From assembly GCA_030761205.1 (NCBI GenBank), contig JAULJL010000011.1:14002501-14066500 (forward strand): a DNA stretch of 64,000 nucleotides, written 5' to 3'. The position numbers and the translations under genes are program-made. The notes beneath the pieces were generated by a model. The model made no database searches. It was not told the origin of the DNA and worked only from the letters and a program-made list of their open reading frames with translations. The stretch comes from Fremontodendron californicum (Eukaryota; Streptophyta; Magnoliopsida; Malvales; Malvaceae). Shown here one piece after another: positions 7,893 to 20,060 of the stretch; positions within the stretch are counted from its first letter, which is position 1; each line of letters starts with the position of its first letter.

Positions 7893-9371
7893 CATGTTTA
7901 GACTTAGTGTGTTTTTTTTAGTTACTTTCAATACTATAATGAGATATGAATTGCATAAGTCTAAAACAGATTTATTAGTGAGAAGATTTTCATGAGAATT
8001 GAGCTTGATATCAACCTTTTTATGAGCCAATGTTAATATGATATGTTGATTGAGAAAGAAGCATGTTTAGACTTAATCTGACTTGTATAATCATCCTTGT
8101 GAGTTTTTGAGCCTATAATGATTGATGCATTATACAAATCAATCTAATTTCTTTCTTGAGTGCTCTTATGATTACATGATTCTCTAGAACTTGCTTTAAA
8201 CCGTTTGAGACTATATTGATACATGTGACAACATGAATATGATAGAGGCATTAGGATTATAACCAGAGCCAAACAGCCATCCATTATTAATGTTCTAAGA
8301 GAACATCCCCACTAGTGAACCAATTTGAGCCTACATTAAATATGCTGTTTTATTGGTAACCACAACTTACACCTAGCCTAAATATACTTATATCCTTACC
8401 CTTGTTCTAAAGATGGATTTTTTGAGACATATTGCAAAAAAACAAGGGATATTTTTAGTTGAAAATTTGGGTTAGAAATAAAAGATAAGTGTGGGGAAAG
8501 AAAAGAAAAGAAAAAGTCAAGAGAAAAAGAAAGGGATCATTGTCAAATACATTCCCATATTAAAAAAAATAAATAAATAATCTTCTCTTGAACTTCTAGA
8601 AAAAGATGTTACAAAGTTGGTTAGAATGAAGCAAAGGCTCAACATGAATATTTAGCCTATGTTATTATGTGCTTTATAAGTGTTTTGAGAAGTTTTATTT
8701 GTATGATCTTATTATGTCTCTAAAATCTATGAACTCTTTGGAACCTTTGTGATATCTTTATCCTTTTGTTCTTTAACCATATTATAACCCTTTGGCCCCA
8801 TTACAACCTTGAATAAAGACCTCTTGATTTATGAAGTTGTATGATCTAAATAGTGGAGAATAGGTGGACAAGCAAGCATATGGTAGAAGTGTTTTCATGA
8901 GATTGATTGAGTGTAAACACTTTACCACTACTTTAAAGAGTGAAAATCAAGAGAGTATCCCATGTGAGAAGTTGAGATTAAGTTTGAATATGCACTATTT
9001 TGATTGAAATATGTTATGTTAATATTGGCTTAACTCAAACTATTTACATTCAAGCAAGATTTTTTGTGAATTTCTTTAAGCTATTGATTAGTTTTTAAGA
9101 CTTGTCCAATGATTATCTCTAATTTATATTGGAAGGATTAGTTATAATTATTATTTTTAGTTTTTCTTATGTCTTCAATGTTTGTGGGTATCGTCCTAGT
9201 AAACCCTCACGAGACTAAACTCGTCCACTAGGGACACCTAGGGGTTTAAAGGCTTGTGTCACATGCTAAGTGCCACCGTGATTTCCTACGAAAATGGATT
9301 AGATTAGATTTTCTTATTTTATTTTTATTGAGTCGTTGCTAGGGACTAGCAACAATCTAAGTATGGGGGTG
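7605..9371 (+). other. 3' untranslated region of element A
   Basis: 1.77 kb without a credible gene. It holds CAGGTAATATC (about 7664, splice-site-like); the inverted repeat GACATTGGGGACAATGTC followed by AGTAGGGGG (about 7697-7731); a 30-base poly(A) run (7861-7890); and, next to the LTR, the perfect hairpin GTTGCTAGGGACTAGCAAC (9335-9353) and the polypurine tract GTATGGGGGTG. It is collinear with 27062-29151 in element B, which has one extra tandem copy of a 110-bp piece. Confidence 0.8.
9335..9371 (+). promoter_or_regulatory. Hairpin and polypurine tract of element A
   Basis: An 8-bp perfect stem with GGA loop (9335-9353) is followed by CTAAGTATGGGGGTG, which abuts the 3' LTR. Element B has the same hairpin at 29115-29133 with CTAAGTGTGGGGGTG. 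The purine run primes plus-strand synthesis. Confidence 0.75.
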
Positions 9372-10857
9372 TGATAACTCGTATAATTATATAGTTTTTA
9401 GTTATGTTTTATTATTGTTTTGTGTCAAATACGAGTTATTATTGTTTAGTCTAATTGTGTTTATGATCTTTTATATTTTTATGTAATTTGGTGTTTTTCA
9501 CAAGTTTCTTTGAGTGATTTCAGATTACTAGAATTAAGGGCAAATCCAGTTCAGTTCCAGTTCCGACACCTTTTGCCATATCAGCTATATCTCGAGTTTC
9601 ACTGAAGCAATAAGGCTGAACTTTGTATCCCTGCAAAGCTAAGAGGCATATCTATCTTTTTCATGTTTTACACTTCTTGAAACGGAGTCGTTTTCCCTAG
9701 CGAAATCGACCATCAAGTTGGCTGATGTGCAATGACGTCTGTTCTGCACCGTTTTGGTATTTTGACCATATCTCCCGATCCACGTGCGCAAATGATCTGA
9801 TTCCAACGGCTATGGATCCGTAACTGATAGGGGTATATTTTTCTAGAAGACCATTTTATCAGATCGAGCCTCCAACATTGACAAAATCGACCATCAAGCT
9901 GGCTGATCAGAATTGTCATACAATATGACGAAAATTGTTAGAAAAATGCACCCACCTATTATACCTACCTTTGAAATTTGTAAAGCTTGTCTCTTGTCAT
10001 TTAGCCCTCCAAAATGTGTATAAATAGAGGGCCTTGGATGAGTATGGGGATATACATTGATACATTGGTAGGATAGCCATTGTAATAAAATTCTCTAAGT
10101 TTTCTTTTTCTTTCCTTTCTCTAGTTTTCTTTTTCTTCTTACATTTCTTTTAATTTTATTCATATCTAGTATGTGTTTCTAATCATATTGTTGAGGTGAT
10201 GAGGTGAAGCTCTTGGTAAATGCTAAGGTTAGTCTCTTAAACATGAGCTAAAATGAATCATCATCTATAAGCACTAGCATAGATAATATTTTCTTTTGGT
10301 TTAAAATCATACTTGCAAAGTAGAGATCTTGATTCATTATTGACAATGAAAATGGCACAGTAAATGCTTGGTTTCATAACCTTGATTTGTTGTAGACATA
10401 TACCTTGGCATAAGGAATGCTTGGACTCTTTTTATGAGTTTTGAGGACACCAAATGAACATAATATCATATGCTATGGACGTTGGACAATTTGGACTGAA
10501 TTGCTAAACCTTCCGATTGGAACCTCCCTTATGTGTGGATTTCAATTGTGTAATAAAACAAGATTAATCTTAGCATAACACCAAGAGTGGATTCTCTAAC
10601 CTCAACATCCTTTCTTATTGTTTTTTATATTTTGTTTAATTTCTTTTATGTTATTTTATTTATTTTGTTCTCTAATATCTTGTTTATTTTGTTTTGTTGT
10701 TGATTCCCTAATATCTTGTTTACTTTCTTTTTCTTATATATTTATAAACTTATACTTACTAATACGCTTCCCTGTGGTTCGACCTCGGACACCCGAGAAT
10801 TTATTACTTGAACATAACCTGCACTTGGGTTTACAACTCTTAATTGAGTTTCCATCA
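9372..10857 (+). repeat. 3' LTR of element A
   Basis: 1486 bp, starts TGATAACTCG and ends TTTCCATCA. It differs from the 5' LTR at about five positions seen by eye (for example CTCGAGG/CTCGAGT, GCACTG/GCACCG, TTCATTT/TTAATTT). TATA box at 10019-10026. It is followed by TSD TCTAG at 10858-10862. Confidence 0.93.
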
Positions 10858-11107
10858 TCTAGCCTTATACGTTTGTATGTTGCCATCCATATCTGTTTTA
10901 TCTTGTAGACCCATTTACACCCTATGAGTTTTATCCCTTGAGGTGGATCAACTAAAGACCAAACTTGGTTAACTTCCATGGCATCCATTTAGGATTTCAT
11001 GGCTTCTAGCCATTTCTTGGAATTGATGTCCGACATCGCTTCCTTATAGGTATCAGGTTCATTATCAGTAGGCAAACCATCTCTTTCCAAAAGAAATCCA
11101 TATCTTT
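10858..11107 (-). pseudogene. copia-1 pol, start of reverse transcriptase
   Basis: The minus strand reads MDAMEVNQVWSLVDPP and GCKWVYKIK, the N-terminal part of copia RT, then DMDGNIQTYKAR after a one-base frame change. The next residues, LVAKGYNQ, continue at 1276 on the other side of element A. This exact continuity is independent proof of the insertion point. Confidence 0.88.
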
Positions 11108-11950
11108 TTAGAGTTTGCCTCCCCTACTAGACCTTCGGAGTACTTGTGTTTCTTGAGCATTAGTCCGAGCATCCAATGCCTCGACCAATGGCTCAGGTTT
11201 CGAGGGAATGTTAGGTTGTGGTTCTTGAACTTCTTCAAGATCTATTTTACTCCCACTGAATCCTTCTAGTAGAAACTCTTTATCTAGAAAAGCAACGTGT
11301 TTTGACACAAACATCTTTTGATCAGTAGGACTGTAAAAGTAATATCCAATAGTCTCTTTAGGATATCCCACAAACTTACATTTTTCTGATTCAGCTCCCA
11401 GCTTATCAGAAGGTACTTGCTTCACAAAAGCAGTACATCCCCAAATCTTTAGAAAAGATAAACATGGCTTCTTGCCATTCCATATCTCATATGGTACCTT
11501 ATCTATCGACTTGCTTGGAACCCTATTTAGAAGGTAAGCTGCAGTTTCTAAGGCATATCCCCAAAAAGATATCAGAAGGTCAGCCTTAGACATCATGGAC
11601 CGAACCATGTCCAACAAGGTTCGATTTCTTTTTTCGGAAACTCCGTTATGCTGAGGAGTTCCAGGTGGATTCCATTGCGACAGAATTCCATTATCTGTCA
11701 AATGGTCCAAGAAATTATGAGTTAAATATTCTTCTCCTCGATCCGATCTAAGAGCTAGAATATTTTTCCCAGTTTGTTTCTCTACTTCAGCTCTGAACTC
11801 TTTGAACTTTTCAAAAGCTTTAGACTTGTATCTCATCAGATACACATAACCATATCTAGAATGATCATCGATAAAGGTTATGAAGTATGAGAAATTACCT
11901 CTAGCAGCTGTGTTTAGTGGCCCACATATATCTGAATGTATTAAGCCCAA
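11108..11950 (-). pseudogene. copia-1 integrase core
   Basis: A 280-aa open stretch with the copia rve core: HSDICGPLNTAARGNFSYF, FIDDHSRYGYVY, LRSDRGEEYLTHNFLDHL, and GVSEKRNRTLLDMVRSMM, which give the D, D and E positions. It is followed by the YLLNRVPSK and KFVGYP segments. It joins the upstream protease/zinc-finger part through a frameshift near 11960 and the RT part below 11107, so it belongs to a decayed polyprotein. Confidence 0.92.
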
Positions 11951-11975
11951 TAAAACACCAGCTCTTTCACCCTTT

Positions 11976-12740
11976 CTAGTAAAAGAGAGTCTTGGTCATC
12001 TTACCTAAGAGACAACATTCACAAGTCCCATATGATTCATAATGAAAGGGTTCCAAATAACCATGTTTATGCAATTTGGAAATCCTTGTCTCATTGATAT
12101 GACCAGGTCTACAATGCCAGATGTAAGTCTTACTTGGATCATCCTTTCTTGCTTTCTTGACATTTATATTGAACACAGACATCTCTGGATCCAAAACATA
12201 TAATCCATTATGTAATGTTGCCGATCCATAGTGAATGTCTTTAAGAATGATAGAGCAACTATTGCCCTTCATTCTTATCTCGAAACCATCATTAACAGTG
12301 AGGTATGAAACCGAAATGATGTTTCTAGACAATACTGGAACAAAGTAACAATCTTTCAGTTTCAATTTCATGCCAGACAGCAAAGATAAAGTACATGTTC
12401 CAACGGCCAATGCTGCAACTTTTGCACCATTACCTACTCTTAGAACTACTTCATCCTTGCTCAACTTTCTACTTCCTTTCAACATCCTTATGTCATTACG
12501 TAGATGTGAACTGCATCCTAAATCAATTATCCAAGAATTGGATTTAACAGTAGAAAGATTCAGTTCAATCACAAACACAGTCAACCCAGAAACTTCTATA
12601 AGTTCTTCTTGACTTGTCAAGTGAGCAACCTTCCTTTCATTGAGAACGCTTCTCAATCTTTTGTACCAATCCAAACAATTTGGACTAATAGCACCCATAA
12701 TGTCGCGCAGTGCAGTTAAAGTATTAACCATTTTCAACAA
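11976..12740 (-). pseudogene. copia-1 protease and GAG-pre-integrase region
   Basis: 254-aa open stretch. SWIIDLGCSSHL is the aspartic protease with D-L-G in place of D-S/T-G. YFVPVLSRNIISVSYL follows, then the GAG-pre-integrase zinc finger with H-x-GH and C-x2-C (WHCRPGHINE...CECCLLGKM). The altered protease triad and the frameshift before the core show decay. Confidence 0.88.
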
Positions 12741-14571
12741 CCTAATATGGAAAATAGTATGTACCAGTTATATTCATGCATTTATACCAATTCAAGATGA
12801 GGTATTAAATCTCTTATTGGTTCTCCCACTAGTTTTTAGAGATAATAGCCCTCACTATTATTCGAAAATCTCATCAAGGTATTTCTAGTGGGCTTGGATC
12901 CCTTTCAACATGTTGCAACCTTGAGTGACTCAACAAATTACAACAAGCCTAGTTGGGTAGATAACATAGCTTATCAATTGCATCTCTATGCAACTCCCAG
13001 ATCAGTTAGGTGACAACTCTTTGTTTGAGCATATCATATGTACTTCGCCTAACTTTGCCTCTAACACCATGCGGTCAAGTTTGACGCATCCGAACAACAT
13101 GGCATTAGTTGAGTAAGACCCTACTTCATAACTCAAACATATTCGTACGATAGTTTGACCTTGAGTGACTCAACAAGCCTCCTACTGGAAGAACTCTGGT
13201 TATCTTGTTATAATGATGGAAGGCAACTTTATCATGCGAAACATGTGACTCAATATTGTAATGAGGGATTTCCTTGTTCTTTATAAGTCTCATCATAATA
13301 AACATTCATAGCATTTATAATATCGCATAAAATAAATCTATAACATGCTTTCTACTTGGATGATTATGGACTTTTCTAATATAATTTCCTTGAGCAATCA
13401 AAGGAAATTAGTTGGTCAAATTCCTAGGTGATTACATACATAGTCTTCAAAGCTTGCTTGTAATCTCCTTATCTTCATGGCGCCTATCTTCATCTTCAAG
13501 TTACAAAAATTATTCCTAGCTAATCCTAATTTTACACTTTGATGTAACTAATTACATTTGTAATAAAGAAACCTCAAGTTACATTTGAGGGGAGTTGGCG
13601 AGGAAAGAATTTTTACAACTCCAGAAAATGAGAGATAAGACAGGGCTCGCAGTCCCTATTTTAATTTAATAAAAACCATAAAATTAAATTCAACCATCCA
13701 CAATCATATTGGGTCTAAGTCCATAATCATCCCATACATTCACAAACAATTTATGAACATATAAATCATGCTTTAATCTCTAACTACCCTCATTGATTAT
13801 ATTGATTCATAATTTAATTCAAAGAAAATAATAAACATTTATTCTAATCTCATTAAATAAATCCTAATCCAATTAGGATTATTTCTTTTAATTAAATTAT
13901 CATCCAATTAAATAATTTAATTGAATATTTATGTAAATTTTTATTTTGGTGATTTAATTAATTTAAAAATATTACCTTGATTACTAATTTTTAGTGTTGT
14001 GTCTCAACTAGGATACTACAAGATTAGTAACTTAATATTGCTAAAATTCATAAGCTGTGAGAATCTAATAGAACCAAAAAACCCTAGCAAAGGAGGCACA
14101 GGCCCTGGATATTATAAGTAGCCGCTGCCCCTACCTCCCTACAGGCTGCCTATCCACTTTTCACAGCTTCTAACTTTTCAATGCTAAATTAGTTTTATGA
14201 TTTTTCAGGCTTGCCAAGAACAATTCTAAGCAATTTTAAATCCTAAAAATCATTAAAACATGCATTAAAATCAGCCAAGAAAAATCTACAAGTTTTTCTT
14301 ACTAAAATCACCAAATTTGCTTAAAACAGGCTTAACAGTTTTCAATCGCTACCAAACTTTCGCCAGTTGCATTACTCAGTTTAAAACAATTTTAAACCAA
14401 TTAATCAATAAAAATTCACCATGATTAATTGCTGCCTTCACCGAAACACTACAAGTGCAAATTCTCACAATTTCGGTTGGTGACAATCGGATCAAAATAA
14501 CTCAAAGAACAAAACAATTTTGTTAAAGGTAACAATCAAAGCATAGATCGTATAGGAATAACATAAGCGAG
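12741..14571 (-). other. copia-1 5' region without a recognisable gag
   Basis: About 1.8 kb between the protease region and the primer site where gag should be. No open gag frame or zinc knuckle is seen. CCTTGAGTGACTCAACAA occurs twice (near 12920 and 13161). The element looks gag-defective or strongly decayed here. Confidence 0.55.
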
Positions 14572-14583
14572 GCTCTGATACCA
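14572..14583 (-). promoter_or_regulatory. Primer-binding site of copia-1 (initiator Met tRNA)
   Basis: TGGTATCAGAGC on the minus strand lies one base inside the 5' LTR. It is the usual initiator-Met-tRNA site of copia elements and confirms the minus orientation. Confidence 0.9.
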
Positions 14584-14584
14584 C

Positions 14585-16242
14585 TGTTGGGATTCGGCTC
14601 ATGCTCAAACAGAGATAATGTATAATTTAATCAACAATTAAACATACAACGCAGCGGAATAAAATAAAACATATAGAATACTGAATACCTCCATGGATCT
14701 GCCTATGAATTCAAAACGGTCAGACTGTCAAGAACAGATAACAATCAAAATCTCATACCTCTGTAATGGAGATTACCGATACCACATCTCAGATTCTTGA
14801 TGTTCTTGTTCTTGTACACAATGCACGCTTGTCGAAAAACATCCAATTGTCCGACCTCTAACAGTAATCCACACAGGTGATCTGAAAGCCTTCACAAGGT
14901 TGAGATTATGTTTTGCCAAAACAATGCTAGTAGTCTAGGTTGTGAGAAACCTTCCTCCTTTATCTTAATTAGCCTCAAGAAAACAAAAGAATCGTATTCT
15001 CTTATCTCAGTAGGTGTTCGGCCGATTCATACTAATAGGGGAGAGAGGCACCGATTCTAATTCTCATAAGGGGGGAGGCAGCAACAACATTAGCCTATTT
15101 ATAAGTAGGTTTAGTGTATGCCAACACTTGGACTAACTGCACTAAAGCCCTTATAAATATTATTAAATATTCACAATAAGCCCACAACACTTAATGAATA
15201 TTTAATCTAGCCCAATCTCATTTTAATTTCATTAATCACCTTTTGTGTGTGACCCATTAGGCCCTTAACATGTTGGTAATAAATATAATTAATTCAATTA
15301 AGAATTTTCTATTTATATTTATAGATCATGAGCGGCATCTAGCAATGCATCATGACCACCCAAATGTCAAGAGAGTCATCAAGCTTCGACTAGCCTTTCG
15401 TGTACATTATGTCTGTGTAATTTGATCCCTTCATCAAATATCCCGGGATAGGAAAAAGCATGGTTTAGTGTCTACTCTTAACCCATTCCAGATTAGATCT
15501 GCAGCTTTAATATTAACTCCTTAAGTATTGCCTTGGCCAAGGACTTCCATAAGTTAATATAAGCCAGATACAAGTGGGATATGTCCCCTTAATCACTTGG
15601 GGTGATGAATCCTCTCTGGACCACTCATTCATTTTCGTATGCTTCAAGTCATACCCAATAACACCCTACTTTAAGCATCCTCGTAATTGGGACCCGTTCG
15701 TGATGAAATCTAAGTATGACAGTTCACATACAAGATGACCTGGTGTCACAAGTCAAAGGATTATTTACGCTATTGACACATGAGAGTATTTACCATAGAC
15801 ACTTGAGTGAAATACCAAATGGAACTCTCATAGCGGGTCATGTTCAGTGAATTTGTTCAACTAACAAGCACCCATATGTTATCCCCAGGTATCTCTATAC
15901 TTTCAACCTATGAGACCGGTTGCATGCATCACGTGCATGAAGGCTTAATATATGCCAGTCTTTGAGCATTGTCAATGCCCTGTCTTGACAATACGATGAC
16001 CAGAAACAGTTTTAGAAACACGGAATTGATGCATAAGGATCTTCATAATTGTAACACCTTACAACTGATGCCATTGTGCCTCATGAGCTTTATCTTCACA
16101 AGCCATTTATAACAATTATAACAAAACTTATAGATAAAGAAATACCTCAATTATAATTAATAAACTATAATGTGCAATACATGAATATTTAAATAGTGTC
16201 TTACAAGCCCAACTAGATTGGCTTGTAGGGATTACACCAACA
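14585..16242 (-). repeat. 5' LTR of copia-1
   Basis: 1658 bp bounded by TGTTGG and CCAACA, which are inverted copies of each other. Its outer 179 bases match positions 1-179. It is followed by the primer-binding site on the inner side. On the outer side lies copia-2 sequence (CCACC...). Confidence 0.88.
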
Positions 16243-17310
16243 CCACCTGGCATGCACATAAAAATAAAGTGAATTATGGGATCATTCACTTTTGGTCATA
16301 AACTCATTATTATATGACCTCATCTTGAACCGTTATCAAGGCGATTTCGTTTTAAGCTCAAGCTCTCGTAAAACTCTTAGTTTTAAAGCTTAAAACTAAT
16401 CTCATCTCTACTCGGCACTAAGCCATAGAGGTGATTGCCTATGTGAGAAGGCCAATCATCTGTCCGACATACATTTAATCTCATATATGTACTTAACATA
16501 TATATACACTCACGTGTTTATGCTTTTATGAAATAAAGTACTAAACTTTAGTATGCATTAATCATTGTCAACAATAAACACAAATGGAAAATAAAAAATT
16601 GTTCAACTTGAACAAACTTAGCAAGTACATTAAATCCTATGCAATCCTAGAGATCTTACATGTCCATTATACACATCTCTAGGAATCAGTTTCGTAAATC
16701 GATCTACAATGATCTTATTCGTAGATATGTACTGCATGTTGACTTCCTTATGTCTATCACAAAATTATATTTGGTATCTATGTGTTTGGTCCTTAAATGA
16801 TATTTGGGATTTTCGTGAATGCGATTGCAACTTGACAATTGCAATTCACCAACACTCAGTTTGATGCATCTTTATTAAATCCCAAATGATTCAAGAATCT
16901 CATAAACCAAAACACTCTCTTACATCGTCGTTGAAAATGCCATAAATTCAACTTTCATAGTGGACTATGCTATACAAGTTTGTTTCTTACTACTCTAGGA
17001 GATCGCTCCATTATTAAGTAAGAAAACATATCCGGAGGTAGATTTCCTCTCATCTAAATCTCTTCCCTGATCGGCGTCTGTATACCCGATTAGATGCAGA
17101 TCACTTCTTGATAGCATAACGAATACTCCACAGTGCCTTTTAGATACCTTAATATCCTTTTAACTGCTTTTCAATGGGGTTGACCTGGATTCGATTGATA
17201 TCTACTTACAAGTTGAACTACGTAACAGATATCCAGTCTTGTGCAATTATAGCATACATAAGGTTTCCCACAACACTGGAATAAGGAACTCTTGTTATTT
17301 GTTCCTTTTC
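16243..17310 (-). pseudogene. copia-2 RNase H end and 3' untranslated region
   Basis: Minus-strand decayed sequence. Around 16990-16690 it still reads like the copia RNase H C-terminus, with KDQTHRYQI, STNKIIVDRFTKLIPRDVY and HVRSLGLH. From 16590 down it is non-coding 3' sequence that runs into copia-1. The 3' LTR lies outside the window, beyond copia-1. Confidence 0.7.
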
Positions 17311-17900
17311 TTATAGAGTCTCAGGATACATTCTTTTACTCAGGCCTTCGCCTTTTGCAATAGGAGTATCAATTGGCTTGTAGTCTTGCATTTGGAATCG
17401 TTCAAAAAATTTCTTAATATACGACTCTAGTGAAAGAGAAAGAAATTTCTTAGAACGACCCTGAGTGATTTTCACTCCAAGAATGTAAGCTACTTCACCC
17501 CTGTCCTTCATCTCAAAATTTGAGAACAACTAATTTTTCACCATAATGATATACTCTTTATCATTCTCGGCCAACAATAAGTCATCCACATAAAGTGACA
17601 AGATCACAAACTCGTCTTTGGTTCTTTTGACATACACACAGTGGTCCTCATCAATCATGATACAATCATACGAAATGATTGCTTGATGAAATCTAATATA
17701 CCACTATTTGGAAGATTGCTTAAGACCATAAATTGATCTTAATAACGTGCACACTTTGTGCTCTTGACCTTTGTCAATGAAATCTACTGGTTGTTCCATG
17801 TACATTTCCTCTTCCAGTTTTTCGTTTAGAAAGAAAGTTCTTACATCCATTCGATGCAACTCTAATCTAAACTTGCTACTATGGCCAGAATTAAGCATAT
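17311..17900 (-). pseudogene. copia-2 reverse transcriptase
   Basis: Broken minus-strand RT: MDVRTFFLNEKLEEEMYMEQP and LLRSIYGLKQSSK (17898-17704), the catalytic YVDD (17581-17592), and FEMKDRGEVAYILGVKI (17529-17460). Several frame changes and stops separate these. It is the second, older copia remnant. Confidence 0.88.
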
Positions 17901-18860
17901 TGAGGTAAACCTTACAATAAGAGAGAAAGTATATTGTATACCCCTTAGATACAAGACATGCCTTGTATCTTTCAATAGTCCTATCACACTTACGCTTAAT
18001 CTTGAGAACCTATTTGTTCCCAATTGCTTTGCGTCCTTTTGGTCGATCAACCAATGCTCAAACATTGTTTGATATCATTGACTTCATCTCTTCTTCCATT
18101 GCCTTCATCCACTTTTCTTTTGCATTAGAAGAAAAAGCTTTTTTTTCTAAACATTTCTAGGCTCTTCTTCATCTTGTGGGATAATCATAATCATGAAAAC
18201 TTTCCTCTCCATGTCAAAACGATGTCAAGAAATATTTCCACGATTACTATGCCTGACTTGTGATTCTTGTGAAACAATTCATCAACTTTCGTCATGCTCC
18301 CACTTGGATGAGATACTATTGGTGCATTTTTAGGAATATGCAACAATTGATTTGCAATAATCAAATCGTCAGGATCTTCCATCTCATAAAGAGATATATC
18401 TTGATTAATCTCACCCTACTTGGAAAATCATTTTCCATAAAAGTGGCATCTCGAGATTCAAATTTAGTTACACTTCCACTTGCTTTTTCACCAATGAACA
18501 TATCTCCCTTTGAATGCTTAGAGTATCTTACTAATATACTTTTTTTTGCCTTTTTGGATCAAACTTGCCATGTTGATGAGCAGGCACATGAACGTAGGCA
18601 AAGCAACCCAAAATCTTAGGTTACTAAGATCGGGTTTTCTACTAGTCCATAATTCATAAGGGGTGGACGTAAGTACGTAACTAACTTGGAGGGTACTCTA
18701 TTCAATACATAAGCAGTCATTTAACAAGACAGCACCTAAAAGGTGATAGGAAAATTTGTCTAACCAGCATAGACCTAATCATTTTCAGAAGAGTTTTATT
18801 TCTTCTATCTGCAACACCATTTTATTATGGAGTTCTCGGAATGATTAGCTGCCTATCTAT

Positions 18861-19256
18861 TCATTTTTCATCATATAAATGTCTGAATTGATCAGAAAAA
18901 TACTCACATCCTCGGTCCGTTCTTAATGCCTTAACATTTTTATCTAATTGTTTTTCCACAAAAATCATATATTTTCTGAAGCACTCTAAAGCTTCAAATT
19001 TTTTGTGGGAAATCAAATAGACAAAACTAGTAACGTGTATAATCATGATGAATGGGATGAAATATACTCCTCCACTTCGTGCCCTTATATTCATTGGGCA
19101 ACAAAAATCGAAATGTACAAGTTGCAATGGAAATTCGACTTTAGTCCTCTTACCAAATGGTTTTCTTGCTATTTTTCCCACTAGACATTTTTCACACGTT
19201 GATAGATTAACTTTTTCACTAGGGCTTAGTAATCCATCTTTAGCTAATCTATCCAT
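18861..19256 (-). pseudogene. copia-2 integrase
   Basis: Minus-strand stretch with the end of the zinc finger (CEKCLVGKIARKPF) and the integrase core (HFDFCCPMNIRARSGGVYF, LRTDRGCEYFSDQF). The second catalytic Asp survives (RTDRG); the conserved FIDD segment is degraded to FIMI. Flanking stretches to 17900 and 19700 are decayed pol without open frames. Confidence 0.85.
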
Positions 19257-19689
19257 CCTTTGTTGCCCGATATGGCATAGTCTAGCATGCCAAATATCTA
19301 CATCAATATTTGCATTACTTGAAGATAACTAGGGAAAAATTAGCATTATTGAAACTTCTACACGAAGTGTATTCAACATCCAAAACAATAAAGCCATTCG
19401 ATAAATACTCAGAACCATAGTAATTTGTTTATAAAAAAAAAAAAAACAAATTAACACTAGTGCTATTGAAGTTCAAATTAAATTCTAAGTTAAGAAGAAC
19501 AATGGCAGAAACCAAGATTTCGTCAAATGTTGGGAGCAAACAACAATTCATGTAGGATAAGAGATCGACCACCATGCATACACAACTTGCATGTACCGAT
19601 TCCTTTCACTTCAACTCTTGAGTTGTTTTCCACACAAATCCACTTTGTCCCTAATAAATCCGACGAAAATTCACAAACACATTTCTGTC

Positions 19690-20060
19690 ATGTGCTACAT
19701 GGTCTATGGCCCCTGAGTTTATAATCCACAAAGGATGAGATTCAGTTAATAAAACAGTACTTGACACAAATGTAGTACTTTTCAAATTATTCATAGCATT
19801 CGAAAATGCTTTAAGGGTCTGAACCTTCTTTGGCTCAGTGCATTCACGAGCAAAATGACCTCTTTTTCCATAGTTAAAGCACTTGACCTTAGACTTGTTC
19901 TTCTTTTAATGAGCCATGGCAGCCTTTCTTTTGTACCCATGATATGGCTTGCTTTAGATGCTCGGAGCTTCTTTGGAACTTGTTCCAGCCATCTAAACAT
20001 CGACATTAGGCTTAGATCCCTCGTTTCGATCTTCCCAAAGCTACAAATGCCTTGAAGGAT
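19690..20060 (-). pseudogene. copia-2 gag zinc knuckle and protease start
   Basis: On the minus strand the knuckle reads CFNYGKRGHFAREC (19840-19881), with the second Cys replaced by Tyr. The protease start reads WIINSGAIDHV (about 19700), with the catalytic Asp replaced by Asn. Both losses mark a dead copy. Confidence 0.75.

Larger units (their letters stand above)
1282..10857 (+). mobile_element. Element A: non-autonomous Ty3/gypsy (Athila/Tat-like) retrotransposon carrying CRP-like and LOG genes
   Basis: A complete 9.58-kb LTR element with two 1486-bp LTRs, TSD TCTAG, a tRNA-Asp-type primer site and a polypurine tract. The order is LTR, leader with four hairpin repeats, gag-protease-integrase-tail ORF, 178-aa CRP-like ORF, 215-aa LOG ORF, 1.77-kb 3' region, LTR. 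RT, RNase H and the integrase core are absent, so transposition must rely on enzymes from another element. By eye the two LTRs differ at only about five positions, so the insertion is young. All three internal ORFs are open. It lies inside the RT of copia-1. Confidence 0.93.

Noticed and set aside
14572..14583. tRNA gene at the TGGTATCAGAGC sites
   Set aside because: Only 12-18 bases match tRNA 3' ends, next to LTRs; they are primer sites, and no cloverleaf is present.
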